Assembly (NCBI GenBank): GCA_030045215.1
Contig: JASIBJ010000797.1
Coordinates: 1-7,818 of the forward strand
Direction: 5' to 3'
Length of the DNA: 7,818 nucleotides
From: Streptosporangiaceae bacterium
GTDB lineage: Bacteria > Actinomycetota > Actinomycetes > Streptosporangiales > Streptosporangiaceae
The notes beneath the pieces are model-generated. The model did not search any database, was not told the DNA's origin, and saw only the letters and a program-made list of their open reading frames with translations. Both the position numbers and the translations under genes were made by a program. How positions within the stretch are numbered: the stretch's first letter is position 1; every line of letters begins with the position of its first letter. Positions 1 to 4,991 of this stretch are shown here, piece by piece.

Positions 1-1
1 G

Positions 2-100
2 CTGCCGGGACCGGACGGGACGGTGACCGCGGCGGAGTCCTGGCTGGCGGCAGGGGACGGTGCTGAGGATCCGGCCGAGCCGCTGCCCCGCAGCGGATGA
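2..100 (+). CDS. C-terminal end of probable ImuA' (RecA-like mutasome accessory protein), partial
   Basis: Only the last 32 codons are inside the window, and this is the only forward frame open from the left edge to the imuB start; the other two hit stops early. It ends at TGA 98-100, overlapping the imuB ATG at 97 in an ATGA arrangement, so the two are translationally coupled. The residues seen (ending PAEPLPRSG) are a low-complexity tail with no diagnostic motif. The ImuA' call therefore rests on position: in actinobacteria the gene overlapping imuB upstream is normally imuA', a RecA-fold protein that binds ImuB and is needed for DnaE2-dependent mutagenesis. The coding frame is fairly sure; the identity is an inference. 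Confidence 0.5.
   Translation: MPGPDGTVTAAESWLAAGDGAEDPAEPLPRSG
80..96 (+). promoter_or_regulatory. Hairpin directly before the imuB start codon
   Basis: A perfect 6-bp inverted repeat, CCGCTG (80-85) and CAGCGG (91-96), flanks a 5-nt loop CCCCG and ends on the base before the imuB ATG. No Shine-Dalgarno sequence is visible here. In the mRNA this stem would cover the initiation site, so imuB would be reached mainly by ribosomes finishing the upstream gene, which would melt it. The repeat is seen; the coupling role is inferred. In DNA this GC-rich, a 6-bp palindrome can also arise by chance. Confidence 0.35.
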
Positions 101-1515
101 GCCGGACGGTGGGTGCCGCGGGACCAAGGCGGGTGCTCGTGCTGCGCTGCCCGGACTGGCTCACCGACGCCGACGAGCCGGTCGCGGCCGGAGAAGCGGC
201 GCGCGCATTCGAGCCGGTCGTCGCCATGATCGAGGAGTTCTGCCCGCAGGTCGAGGTCCTGCAGCCTGGCCTTGCCGCCATCACCGCGCGCGGACCGGCG
301 CGCTATTTCGGCGGCGAGGCCGCGCTGGCGGCGAAGCTGGCCGAGTCCGTCTGCCTGCACGGGTACTCCTGTCAGGTCGGCGTCGCCGACGGTCTGTTCG
401 CCGCCGGCCTGGCCGCGCAGTCCGGGCCCGGCGGCCTGTTGGTACCACCAGGCGAGACACAGCAGTTCCTGGCCGGGGTGCCGGTGGCGGCACTAGGAAT
501 CCCCGAGCTGACCGACCTGCTGCCCAAGCTCGGTATCCGCACGCTGGGCGAGTTCGCCGCACTGCCCGCTGCCGAGGCAGGCAGCCGGTTCGGCGCGCAG
601 GGCACCATCGCCCACCGGCTGGCCCGCGGCCTCGACCCGCGGCCGCTGGCCTCGCAGCCACCGCGGCTTGACCTGTCAGTGCAGCAGGCCTTTGACCCGC
701 CCGCCGAGCAGTCGGACCCAGTGATATTCACCGCTAAGGCGCTGGCCGACCAGATGCATGCCAGGCTGTCCGCCCGCGGCCTGGCCTGCGTGCGCTTGCA
801 GGTGCAGGTGCTCTGCGAGGACGGCCGGGAGCTCACCCGGTTGTGGCGGCACGACGGGCTGCTGTCGGCACTGGCCGTCGCGGAGCGGGTGCGCTGGCAA
901 CTCGATGGCTGGCGGGCCGACCAGGACAGGGACAACGGGATCGGAACGGGCGGCATCACCCTGCTGCGGCTCGTCCCTGATCAGCTAGTCAGGGCGACCG
1001 GACACCAGCTCAGCCTGTGGGGCGACGCGGTGGTCAGCGACCGGGTGGCCAGGGCCGCCATCCGGGTGCAGGCCATGCTCGGCCATGCGGCAGTGACCCG
1101 GCCGGTGCTCTCCGGCGGGCGCATCCCGGCCGAGCAGGTACTGCTGGTGCCATTCGGTGACACCGGGACGCCGCAGCGCCCGGCGGATCAGCCGTGGCCA
1201 GGGCAGATCCCGGCGCCCGCGCCGGCCACCGTATACCCGGAGCCACGTGCCGCCAGCGTTGCTGACGACCGGGGTGCGATCGTGTCGGTCAGCGGACGCG
1301 CGCAGCTGTCCGCGCCGCCCGCCTGGCTGTCGGTCGAAGGCGGTCCGGTCCGCGCCGTCACCTGCTGGGCTGGCCCGTGGCCTATCACCGAGCGGTGGTG
1401 GCATCCGGGTGGGGCCCGCAGGCAGGCCAGGTTCCAGCTGATCACCGGTGATGGGAGCGCGTGGCTCGCGGTCCTGCAAGACGGCCAGTGGCTGATCGAG
1501 GCACGGTACGACTGA
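97..1515 (+). CDS. imuB: ImuB, Y-family polymerase-like mutasome scaffold, with a shortened N terminus
   Basis: This 472-residue protein resembles actinobacterial ImuB, which has a Y-family fold without the catalytic acidic residues and links ImuA' and DnaE2 to the beta clamp during SOS mutagenesis. Visible landmarks are RVLVLRCPDW (13-21), the palm segment with ARGPARYFGGE in place of the Y-family catalytic SxDE region, CQVGVADGLFAA (about 92-103), a helix-hairpin-helix-like thumb (141-166), VRWQLDGW, the clamp-binding motif QLSLWG (304-309) and a C-terminal domain with WAGPWPITERWW ending in WLIEARYD. The start ATG overlaps the upstream stop. The oddity is that RCPDW runs straight into LTDADEP...ARAFEPV. 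Family members have roughly 45-60 more residues there, covering ANRVxACSxxARxxGVRxGxRxREA-like sequence. The frame is intact, so this looks like an in-frame internal deletion in a protein that may still work as a scaffold. The stop faces the GNAT gene 32 bp away. Confidence 0.92.
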   Translation: MSRTVGAAGPRRVLVLRCPDWLTDADEPVAAGEAARAFEPVVAMIEEFCPQVEVLQPGLAAITARGPARYFGGEAALAAKLAESVCLHGYSCQVGVADGLFAAGLAAQSGPGGLLVPPGETQQFLAGVPVAALGIPELTDLLPKLGIRTLGEFAALPAAEAGSRFGAQGTIAHRLARGLDPRPLASQPPRLDLSVQQAFDPPAEQSDPVIFTAKALADQMHARLSARGLACVRLQVQVLCEDGRELTRLWRHDGLLSALAVAERVRWQLDGWRADQDRDNGIGTGGITLLRLVPDQLVRATGHQLSLWGDAVVSDRVARAAIRVQAMLGHAAVTRPVLSGGRIPAEQVLLVPFGDTGTPQRPADQPWPGQIPAPAPATVYPEPRAASVADDRGAIVSVSGRAQLSAPPAWLSVEGGPVRAVTCWAGPWPITERWWHPGGARRQARFQLITGDGSAWLAVLQDGQWLIEARYD

Positions 1516-1547
1516 CCACCCTGGCCACGGCCGCCTCCCCTTCGTGA

Positions 1548-2045
1548 TCAGGTCTGCAGCGCCTTGACCATCATCAGGCACGGGTTGCCCGGGTCCCAGA
1601 GGCCGTGCAGTTCCTCCAGCGGCCGGAAGCCCAGGCTGACGTAGAACCGCCTGGTCAACTCGTAACCGGCGTCCGGGTTGCTCGGGCCGAGAGTCTTTAC
1701 CTGGAGATACTCCACGCCGTCGGCCGCGAGGTCAGCCTCGAGTGCACGCACGAGCGCCCGGCCGGCACCGCGGCGGTGCACCGCGGGATCTACGGCTAGC
1801 AGGTGAATCTCGGCCGACTGCCGGAAATGGCGCCGGGCGAGGAGGACACCGGCCGGCTCGCCACGGCCGGGCCGGTCACCGGGCCAGGCCAGATAGGTGG
1901 GCAGCTGGCGGGCGGCCTCGATGTAGGCCGAGTTCGACGCCTCGATGCCGAACCAGCCCGGCAGCAGCCCGAGCAGGCGCTGAACCGTGCCCGGGTCCTG
2001 CCCGCCCGAGCTGACGAACCAGTCCTCGCTGGCGGCAATGGTCAC
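1548..2045 (-). CDS. GNAT-family N-acetyltransferase
   Basis: This is a 165-residue single-domain cytoplasmic acetyltransferase, the usual size for the family. The acetyl-CoA-binding motif A is clear: a beta strand IHLLAVDPAVH (80-90) followed by the pyrophosphate loop RRGAGR (91-96) and helix ALVRALEADLA. Motif B is YELTRRFYVSLGF (128-140), and the end PLEELHGLWDPGNPCLMMVK (142-161) matches a common actinobacterial GNAT subgroup of unknown substrate. The start is GTG at 2045. There is no ribosome-binding site at normal spacing (an AAGGA lies about 17 nt away), but a -10-like TACGGT sits 6 bp upstream, so a leaderless mRNA is likely. The gene converges on imuB and diverges from the ArsR fusion gene. 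The fold is certain; the acceptor cannot be told from sequence. Confidence 0.88.
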   Translation of the reverse strand: MTIAASEDWFVSSGGQDPGTVQRLLGLLPGWFGIEASNSAYIEAARQLPTYLAWPGDRPGRGEPAGVLLARRHFRQSAEIHLLAVDPAVHRRGAGRALVRALEADLAADGVEYLQVKTLGPSNPDAGYELTRRFYVSLGFRPLEELHGLWDPGNPCLMMVKALQT

Positions 2046-2051
2046 GACAGC

Positions 2052-2057
2052 ACCGTA
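2052..2057 (-). promoter_or_regulatory. -10-like element of the GNAT gene, leaderless position
   Basis: Read on the minus strand this is TACGGT, fitting the actinobacterial TANNNT pattern. Six bases separate it from the GTG, which puts the expected transcription start on the first base of the start codon. No good -35 is visible; this is common in high-GC actinobacteria but weakens the call. Confidence 0.35.
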
Positions 2058-2176
2058 GCCACGTCCTTCGCGTCCCGGCCACCGCGGGGCGGGCGCCCGC
2101 CAAGGTGCGCCGGATCCGGCACCGGCCCGTCTCCGGGCACCTCGCCCTCGCGGGGATGGCGCAGCATCGTGCGTGA

Positions 2177-2205
2177 TTGACTGGCTGATAACGACATTAT
2201 ATATT
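2177..2205 (+). promoter_or_regulatory. Sigma-70-type promoter of the ArsR-SRPBCC/VOC operon
   Basis: TTGACT (2177-2182) and TATATT (2200-2205) are separated by exactly 17 bp, close to the TTGACA/TATAAT consensus, in an AT-rich island within GC-rich DNA. The expected transcription start is about 2212-2214, on or next to the ATG at 2214. No Shine-Dalgarno sequence precedes that ATG, so the transcript should be leaderless. This is the strongest promoter-like sequence in the window. Confidence 0.75.
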
Positions 2206-2215
2206 GACCGTCAAT
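2203..2215. promoter_or_regulatory. Probable autoregulatory operator of the ArsR-type repressor
   Basis: A perfect inverted repeat, ATTGAC-C-GTCAAT (6-1-6), overlaps the last bases of the -10 hexamer, the expected transcription start and the first two bases of the start codon. The half site ATTGAC also occurs at 2176-2181 over the -35, exactly 27 bp upstream. ArsR-family dimers bind short palindromes at their own promoters, so occupancy here would block RNA polymerase. The palindrome is seen; binding by the adjacent gene product is inferred. Confidence 0.65.
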
Positions 2216-3035
2216 GAAAACTGACATAGATGCTGCGCTGGACGCACTCGGTGACCCGAATCGCCGCAGGATCCTCGGGCGGCTGGCCGCCGCGCCCGCC
2301 GACGTCGCCCGGCTGTCCACCGGGATGCCCGTCGGCCGCACCGCCGTGTCGATGCACCTGCGGGTGCTTAAGGCCGCCGGGCTGGTCGCCGACCGCGCCG
2401 ACGGGAACCGCCGGGTCTACCACCTCGAACCGGACGCGCTGCGCCAACTGCGCGATCACCTCGACTGGTACTGGGAGCGGTCGCTGGCGGCCTATCAGCG
2501 GGCCGCCGAGGCCCGGGCAAGGGAGCAGGACATGACGGAGCAGCCGGAGATCATCGTCGAGAAGACCGTGCGGGTGAACGCCCCGCTCGCGGTCGCGTTC
2601 GACGTCTTCATCGAACAGCAGTGGTGGCCAGTCGACACCCATAACCTGGCGGAGACGCCCGGCAGCGAGGTCGTGCTCGAGCCGTTCCCCGGTGGCCGGT
2701 GGTACGAGCGTGCACCCAACGGCACGGAAACCGACTGGGGCATAGTGCTGGATTGGCAGCCCCCGTACCGGCTGCTGCTGACCTGGCAGGTAAGCCCGCG
2801 CTGGACCTACGAGCCGGACCCGGCCCGCGCCTCGCAGATCGAGGTCACCTTCACCCCCGACGGCCCGGACGCGACCAGGGTTCACTTCACCCACCGCCAC
2901 CTCGAGCGCTATGGCCCTCAGGCGGAGAGAATGCGCAAAATCCTTGACGAGAAGGGCGGCGGGCCGCTGGACGCCTTCGGCCGGCACATCAGTTCAGGGA
3001 CGTCGTCAGCCGTGCTCCAGCAGACACAACAGTAG
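2214..3035 (+). CDS. ArsR-family winged-helix regulator fused to an SRPBCC (AHSA1-like) domain
   Basis: This 273-residue protein has two parts. Residues 1-80 are an ArsR-type winged helix: ALGDPNRRRILGRL (11-24), recognition helix RTAVSMHLRVLKAAGLV (42-58) and wing DRADGNRRVYHLE (60-72). There is no Cys-rich metal site of the SmtB/ArsR kind, so metal sensing is not supported. A helix WYWERSLAAYQRAAE (85-99) leads to a START/Bet v1-like AHSA1 domain (about 107-260) beginning EKTVRVNAPLAVAFDVF, a fold with a hydrophobic ligand cavity. Such fusions are a recognised actinobacterial type, presumably ligand-responsive repressors; the ligand is unknown. The ATG at 2214 follows a consensus-like promoter without a ribosome-binding site. 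A second ATG at codon 107 has its own strong Shine-Dalgarno. The VOC gene follows after 15 bp and is almost certainly co-transcribed. Confidence 0.9.
   Translation: MKTDIDAALDALGDPNRRRILGRLAAAPADVARLSTGMPVGRTAVSMHLRVLKAAGLVADRADGNRRVYHLEPDALRQLRDHLDWYWERSLAAYQRAAEARAREQDMTEQPEIIVEKTVRVNAPLAVAFDVFIEQQWWPVDTHNLAETPGSEVVLEPFPGGRWYERAPNGTETDWGIVLDWQPPYRLLLTWQVSPRWTYEPDPARASQIEVTFTPDGPDATRVHFTHRHLERYGPQAERMRKILDEKGGGPLDAFGRHISSGTSSAVLQQTQQ
2519..2534 (+). promoter_or_regulatory. Internal ribosome-binding site and ATG at the ArsR/SRPBCC junction
   Basis: AAGGGAG (2519-2525) lies six bases before an in-frame ATG (2532-2534, codon 107), exactly where the SRPBCC domain begins. This is a better initiation site than the one in front of the full-length gene. 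It could make a separate 167-residue SRPBCC protein, or be a relic of two genes that fused. The sequence is seen; use of the site is inferred. Confidence 0.5.
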
Positions 3036-3050
3036 ACGGGAAGCGAACCG

Positions 3051-3434
3051 ATGACGGTCCAGTCCGTGATGCCCCACCTGTACACCGCCGACGTCGAGCG
3101 TGCCGTCGTCTTCTACCGCGACCAGCTCGGCGGCACGCAGACCTTCAGCGTCCCCCCAACCGGGCCAGCCCGGCACGTAGAACTCCGCCTCGGCGACACC
3201 ACCATCGCCCTCTCCCACCGCGACGCCGTGACCAGGCATGGGCTGCCGGCACCCACACCCGGTCATCCGATGGAACTGACCATTGAGTGCGACTCGGCCG
3301 ACGACATGATCACCGTTTTGCGCGCCCGCGGCACCCCGGTGCTGGTGGAACCGCACAACGGTTATGGCCACCGCCGGGCGTACGTGACCGATCCGGACGG
3401 CAACTGGATCGCGCTCATCAGCAAGCAGGCGTAG
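3051..3434 (+). CDS. VOC-superfamily (glyoxalase/bleomycin-resistance-like) protein
   Basis: This is a 127-residue vicinal-oxygen-chelate protein, typical of a single two-module chain that dimerises. Module one has MPHLYTADVERAVVFYRDQLG (7-27), and module two ends in GYGHRRAYVTDPDGNWIALI (104-123), the classic VOC C-terminal strand pair. Possible ligands are His9, Glu44 and His72 or Glu75. The last position, normally Glu in metal-dependent members (DPDGNxxE), is Ala121 or nearby, so a standard glyoxalase I reaction is doubtful; binding or another lyase or dioxygenase-like role is as likely. The start ATG follows GGGAAG (3038-3043) at 7-nt spacing. It sits 15 bp behind the ArsR-SRPBCC gene and is probably the repressor's regulated partner. 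Its stop is 1 bp from that of the convergent hydrolase. Confidence 0.88.
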   Translation: MTVQSVMPHLYTADVERAVVFYRDQLGGTQTFSVPPTGPARHVELRLGDTTIALSHRDAVTRHGLPAPTPGHPMELTIECDSADDMITVLRARGTPVLVEPHNGYGHRRAYVTDPDGNWIALISKQA

Positions 3435-3435
3435 C

Positions 3436-4203
3436 TCAGGATCGGTCGGCGCAGTGCCGCCGTATCGTGTCGAGCACCAGGCGTGGCTCCCGGATGGTCG
3501 GGTAATGATCAACACCAGGCATCCTGATCAGCTCGCAGCCGGGAATGCGCGCGGCGGCCTGCTCGACGCACGCGATCAGCGCCGGGTTGTCCTTATCACC
3601 AACCAGCAGGACGGCGGGCGCGCGCAGGTCGCCAAGCCGGTCGAAGGCCGGCTCGGCCTCCTGCTCGAACTGGTCGTAAGCCCACGCGCGTACGGCCGAT
3701 CTGGCCAGCTCAGCCACAACGGGGTCAGGACCGGCCGCGCCCCACACCTCCAGGCAGAGCTCGACCAGGCCATCCTCGTCGGCTGCCTCCTCCAGCGCCG
3801 CGTAGCGGGTGTTGATCTCTGGCTCCTGTGGCCATTCATAGCCGCTGATGCCAGTGGACAACAGGACCAGCGACCTGACCCGGTCCGGTTCGCCGAGAGC
3901 GAAGTCGACCGCGGTCGCGCCGCCCATGCTGCAGCCGGCGAAGTGCGCTTCGGCGATGCCGAAATGGTCGAGTACCGCATGCAGGTCGTCGCGGAGGACG
4001 TACCGCTCGGTCGGAGCAGGCGAGCGACCGTAGCCGCGCACGTCGTAGCGGATCGCGCGGAACCTCTCAGTCAGCTCGGGCCAGAGCGGGTCCCACATCC
4101 GCGAGTCGCCCACGCCCTCGTGCAGCAGGATGAGCACCGGGCCTGATCCGCGCGAGTCCTCGGCCCAGACTTTGTCGGCCCCGACCGGCACCATTGTCTG
4201 CAT
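3436..4203 (-). CDS. Alpha/beta-fold hydrolase
   Basis: This 255-residue cytoplasmic protein has the usual size and a full set of alpha/beta hydrolase features. These are the strand and oxyanion loop VLILLHEGVGDSRMW (23-37), the DVRGYGRS turn (54-61), the nucleophile elbow GCSMGG with Ser92, the acid LLVGDKD (199-205, Asp203 or Asp205) and the base GVDHYP with His233. HEG replaces the more usual HGG at the oxyanion hole. The family covers esterases, enol-lactonases and haloperoxidase-like enzymes; the substrate cannot be told. The ATG at 4203 is chosen because the family N terminus begins just after it. The frame stays open upstream to 4863, but that stretch is antisense to the nucleotidyltransferase gene. 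An ATG three codons later (4194) is an alternative. No good ribosome-binding site is present, and a TACCGT -10 candidate ends 8 bp upstream. Confidence 0.88.
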   Translation of the reverse strand: MQTMVPVGADKVWAEDSRGSGPVLILLHEGVGDSRMWDPLWPELTERFRAIRYDVRGYGRSPAPTERYVLRDDLHAVLDHFGIAEAHFAGCSMGGATAVDFALGEPDRVRSLVLLSTGISGYEWPQEPEINTRYAALEEAADEDGLVELCLEVWGAAGPDPVVAELARSAVRAWAYDQFEQEAEPAFDRLGDLRAPAVLLVGDKDNPALIACVEQAAARIPGCELIRMPGVDHYPTIREPRLVLDTIRRHCADRS

Positions 4204-4211
4204 GGTTCCCG

Positions 4212-4217
4212 ACGGTA
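4212..4217 (-). promoter_or_regulatory. -10-like element of the alpha/beta hydrolase gene
   Basis: On the minus strand this reads TACCGT, a TANNNT match ending 8 bases before the ATG at 4203. It predicts a start of transcription at or within two bases of the ATG, consistent with the lack of a well-spaced Shine-Dalgarno. The -35 region is not convincing. Confidence 0.35.
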
Positions 4218-4232
4218 AACCCTGCCGCCTCG

Positions 4233-4244
4233 CAGATTCATCTG
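4233..4244. repeat. Inverted repeat in the hydrolase/nucleotidyltransferase divergent region
   Basis: CAGAT-TC-ATCTG forms a perfect 5-2-5 inverted repeat in the only AT-richer stretch of the 102-bp gap between the divergent genes. Outer bases extend the pairing with one bulged base (CTC and GAG on the minus strand). It lies where the -35 of the hydrolase promoter would be, so it could be an operator. No regulator gene is adjacent to name as its partner. Confidence 0.3.
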
Positions 4245-4305
4245 AGTTTCGGCGGGGGCGAGCCGGCGAGCGAGCGGGCGCCCGGCGACGAGCGGGTGAT
4301 AGCGC

Positions 4306-4914
4306 ATGAGCAAGGCCGGCCACGTCTGCGATGGAGCTGACCCGGTCGATGCGGCCGAGTTGATGGACCGGCTGCGGCGAGAGCCGTGGTTGCTGCGTGC
4401 CCTGGATGCCACGGCGGCCTCCGGCCTGCCGGATGCGTGGGTTGGTGCGGGCGTCATCAGGGACGTGGTGTGGGGACAGCTGTGCCGTGGCTTCGACCCA
4501 GGGGATGTCGCCGACATCGATGTGGCCTACTTCGACCCGGACGACCTGAGCAGGGCGCGTGACCTGGCGGCGCAGGAGACGCTCGCCGAGAACGCCAGCC
4601 TGCCGTGGGAGGCGACGAACCAGGCCGCCGTCCACACCTGGTATCACCTGCATTTCGGCGGCCCGCCGGTCGGCGCGCTCTCCAGCGTGCACGACGCGGT
4701 GGCTACCTGGCCGGAGACCGCCACCTGCGTCGCGATCAGGAAGGCGCCAGGCGGATTCGAGGTCTGCGCTCCGCACGGGCTCGGCGACCTGCTGGCCGGC
4801 ATCTGGCGGGCGAACCCGGTCCGGGTAACCCCGGCGATCTCCTGGGCCAGGCTGGCCAGGCACCAGGGCCGGCGCTGGTGGCCCGCGGTGACGGCGGTGC
4901 CGCCGGGAGAGTGA
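4306..4914 (+). CDS. Nucleotidyltransferase-family protein (NTP_transf_6/DUF925-like)
   Basis: The 202-residue product matches the small bacterial family annotated as nucleotidyltransferase family protein. Landmarks in order are AWVGAGVIRDVVW (44-56), the acidic DIDVAYFD (70-77, the likely metal-binding DxD-type site of a polymerase-beta-like fold), WEATNQAAVH (101-110, family WxxxNQARMH), WPETATCVAIR (135-145) and APHGLGDLLAG (155-165). Arg-Met is replaced by Ala-Val in the NQ motif. The biochemical substrate of the family is not established to my knowledge. The start is supported by GGTGAT (4295-4300), which pairs with the extended anti-Shine-Dalgarno, five bases before the ATG. The gene diverges from the hydrolase and is followed by a hairpin, so it is probably monocistronic. 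The APH-fold gene follows on the same strand 77 bp later. Confidence 0.82.
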   Translation: MSKAGHVCDGADPVDAAELMDRLRREPWLLRALDATAASGLPDAWVGAGVIRDVVWGQLCRGFDPGDVADIDVAYFDPDDLSRARDLAAQETLAENASLPWEATNQAAVHTWYHLHFGGPPVGALSSVHDAVATWPETATCVAIRKAPGGFEVCAPHGLGDLLAGIWRANPVRVTPAISWARLARHQGRRWWPAVTAVPPGE

Positions 4915-4919
4915 GCCGG

Positions 4920-4939
4920 GACCCGGACGGATCCGGGTC
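4920..4939 (+). terminator. Hairpin terminator candidate after the nucleotidyltransferase gene
   Basis: GACCCGGA (4920-4927) and TCCGGGTC (4932-4939) form a perfect 8-bp stem with a 4-nt CGGA loop, beginning five bases after the stop codon. No T tract follows. U-less hairpins of this kind are often proposed as terminators in actinobacteria, but efficiency cannot be judged from sequence. Confidence 0.5.
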
Positions 4940-4979
4940 GGGCACGCGGCAGCGATTCGCCGACCGGGCCGGGCGTGGT

Positions 4980-4987
4980 CATACTGT
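4980..4987 (+). promoter_or_regulatory. -10-like element of the APH-family gene, leaderless position
   Basis: The stretch CATACTGT holds two overlapping -10 candidates, CATACT (4980-4985) and TACTGT (4982-4987). Either would start transcription at about 4992-4994, on the ATG at 4992. No Shine-Dalgarno is visible before that ATG. The -35 region (TTCGCC at 4956-4961, about 18 bp upstream) is poor. Confidence 0.4.
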
Positions 4988-4991
4988 GCGG

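Larger units (their letters stand above)
2046..2213. other. Divergent control region between the GNAT and ArsR-SRPBCC genes
   Basis: These 168 bp are non-coding. The GNAT-proximal two thirds is GC-rich with short palindromes, among them a 14-bp perfect one at 2088-2101. The last 40 bp before the ArsR ATG turn abruptly AT-rich and hold the promoter and operator described separately. No small gene with a convincing start and ribosome-binding site is visible. Confidence 0.6.

Noticed and set aside
60..671. 203-residue forward frame overlapping the imuB start
   Set aside because: Arg/Gly/Ala-rich shadow of imuB in the +2 register without family features.
1516..1547. Terminator between imuB and the GNAT gene
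   Set aside because: Only GGCC-AC-GGCC is seen in the 32-bp gap, too short a stem to call.
2088..2101. 14-bp perfect palindrome GGCGGGCGCCCGCC before the GNAT gene
   Set aside because: Composed only of G and C, so quite likely by chance here, and not placed at a promoter element.
2211..2987. Long minus-strand open frame opposite the ArsR-SRPBCC gene
   Set aside because: GC-rich DNA keeps antisense frames open; the product has no recognisable domain while the plus strand has two clear ones.
3349..3363. AACCG-N5-CGGTT inverted repeat
   Set aside because: Lies inside the VOC coding sequence, is short and has the wrong spacing for a LexA or other known box.
4204..4863. Open frame extending the hydrolase N terminus by about 220 residues
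   Set aside because: The extension is antisense to the nucleotidyltransferase gene, is rich in Arg/Pro/Gly with no domain, and the hydrolase fold begins just after the ATG at 4203.
4605..4991. Open frame extending the APH protein upstream
   Set aside because: It overlaps the better-supported nucleotidyltransferase in another frame, crosses the terminator-like hairpin and has shadow-type composition; a start at 4992 gives the normal family length.
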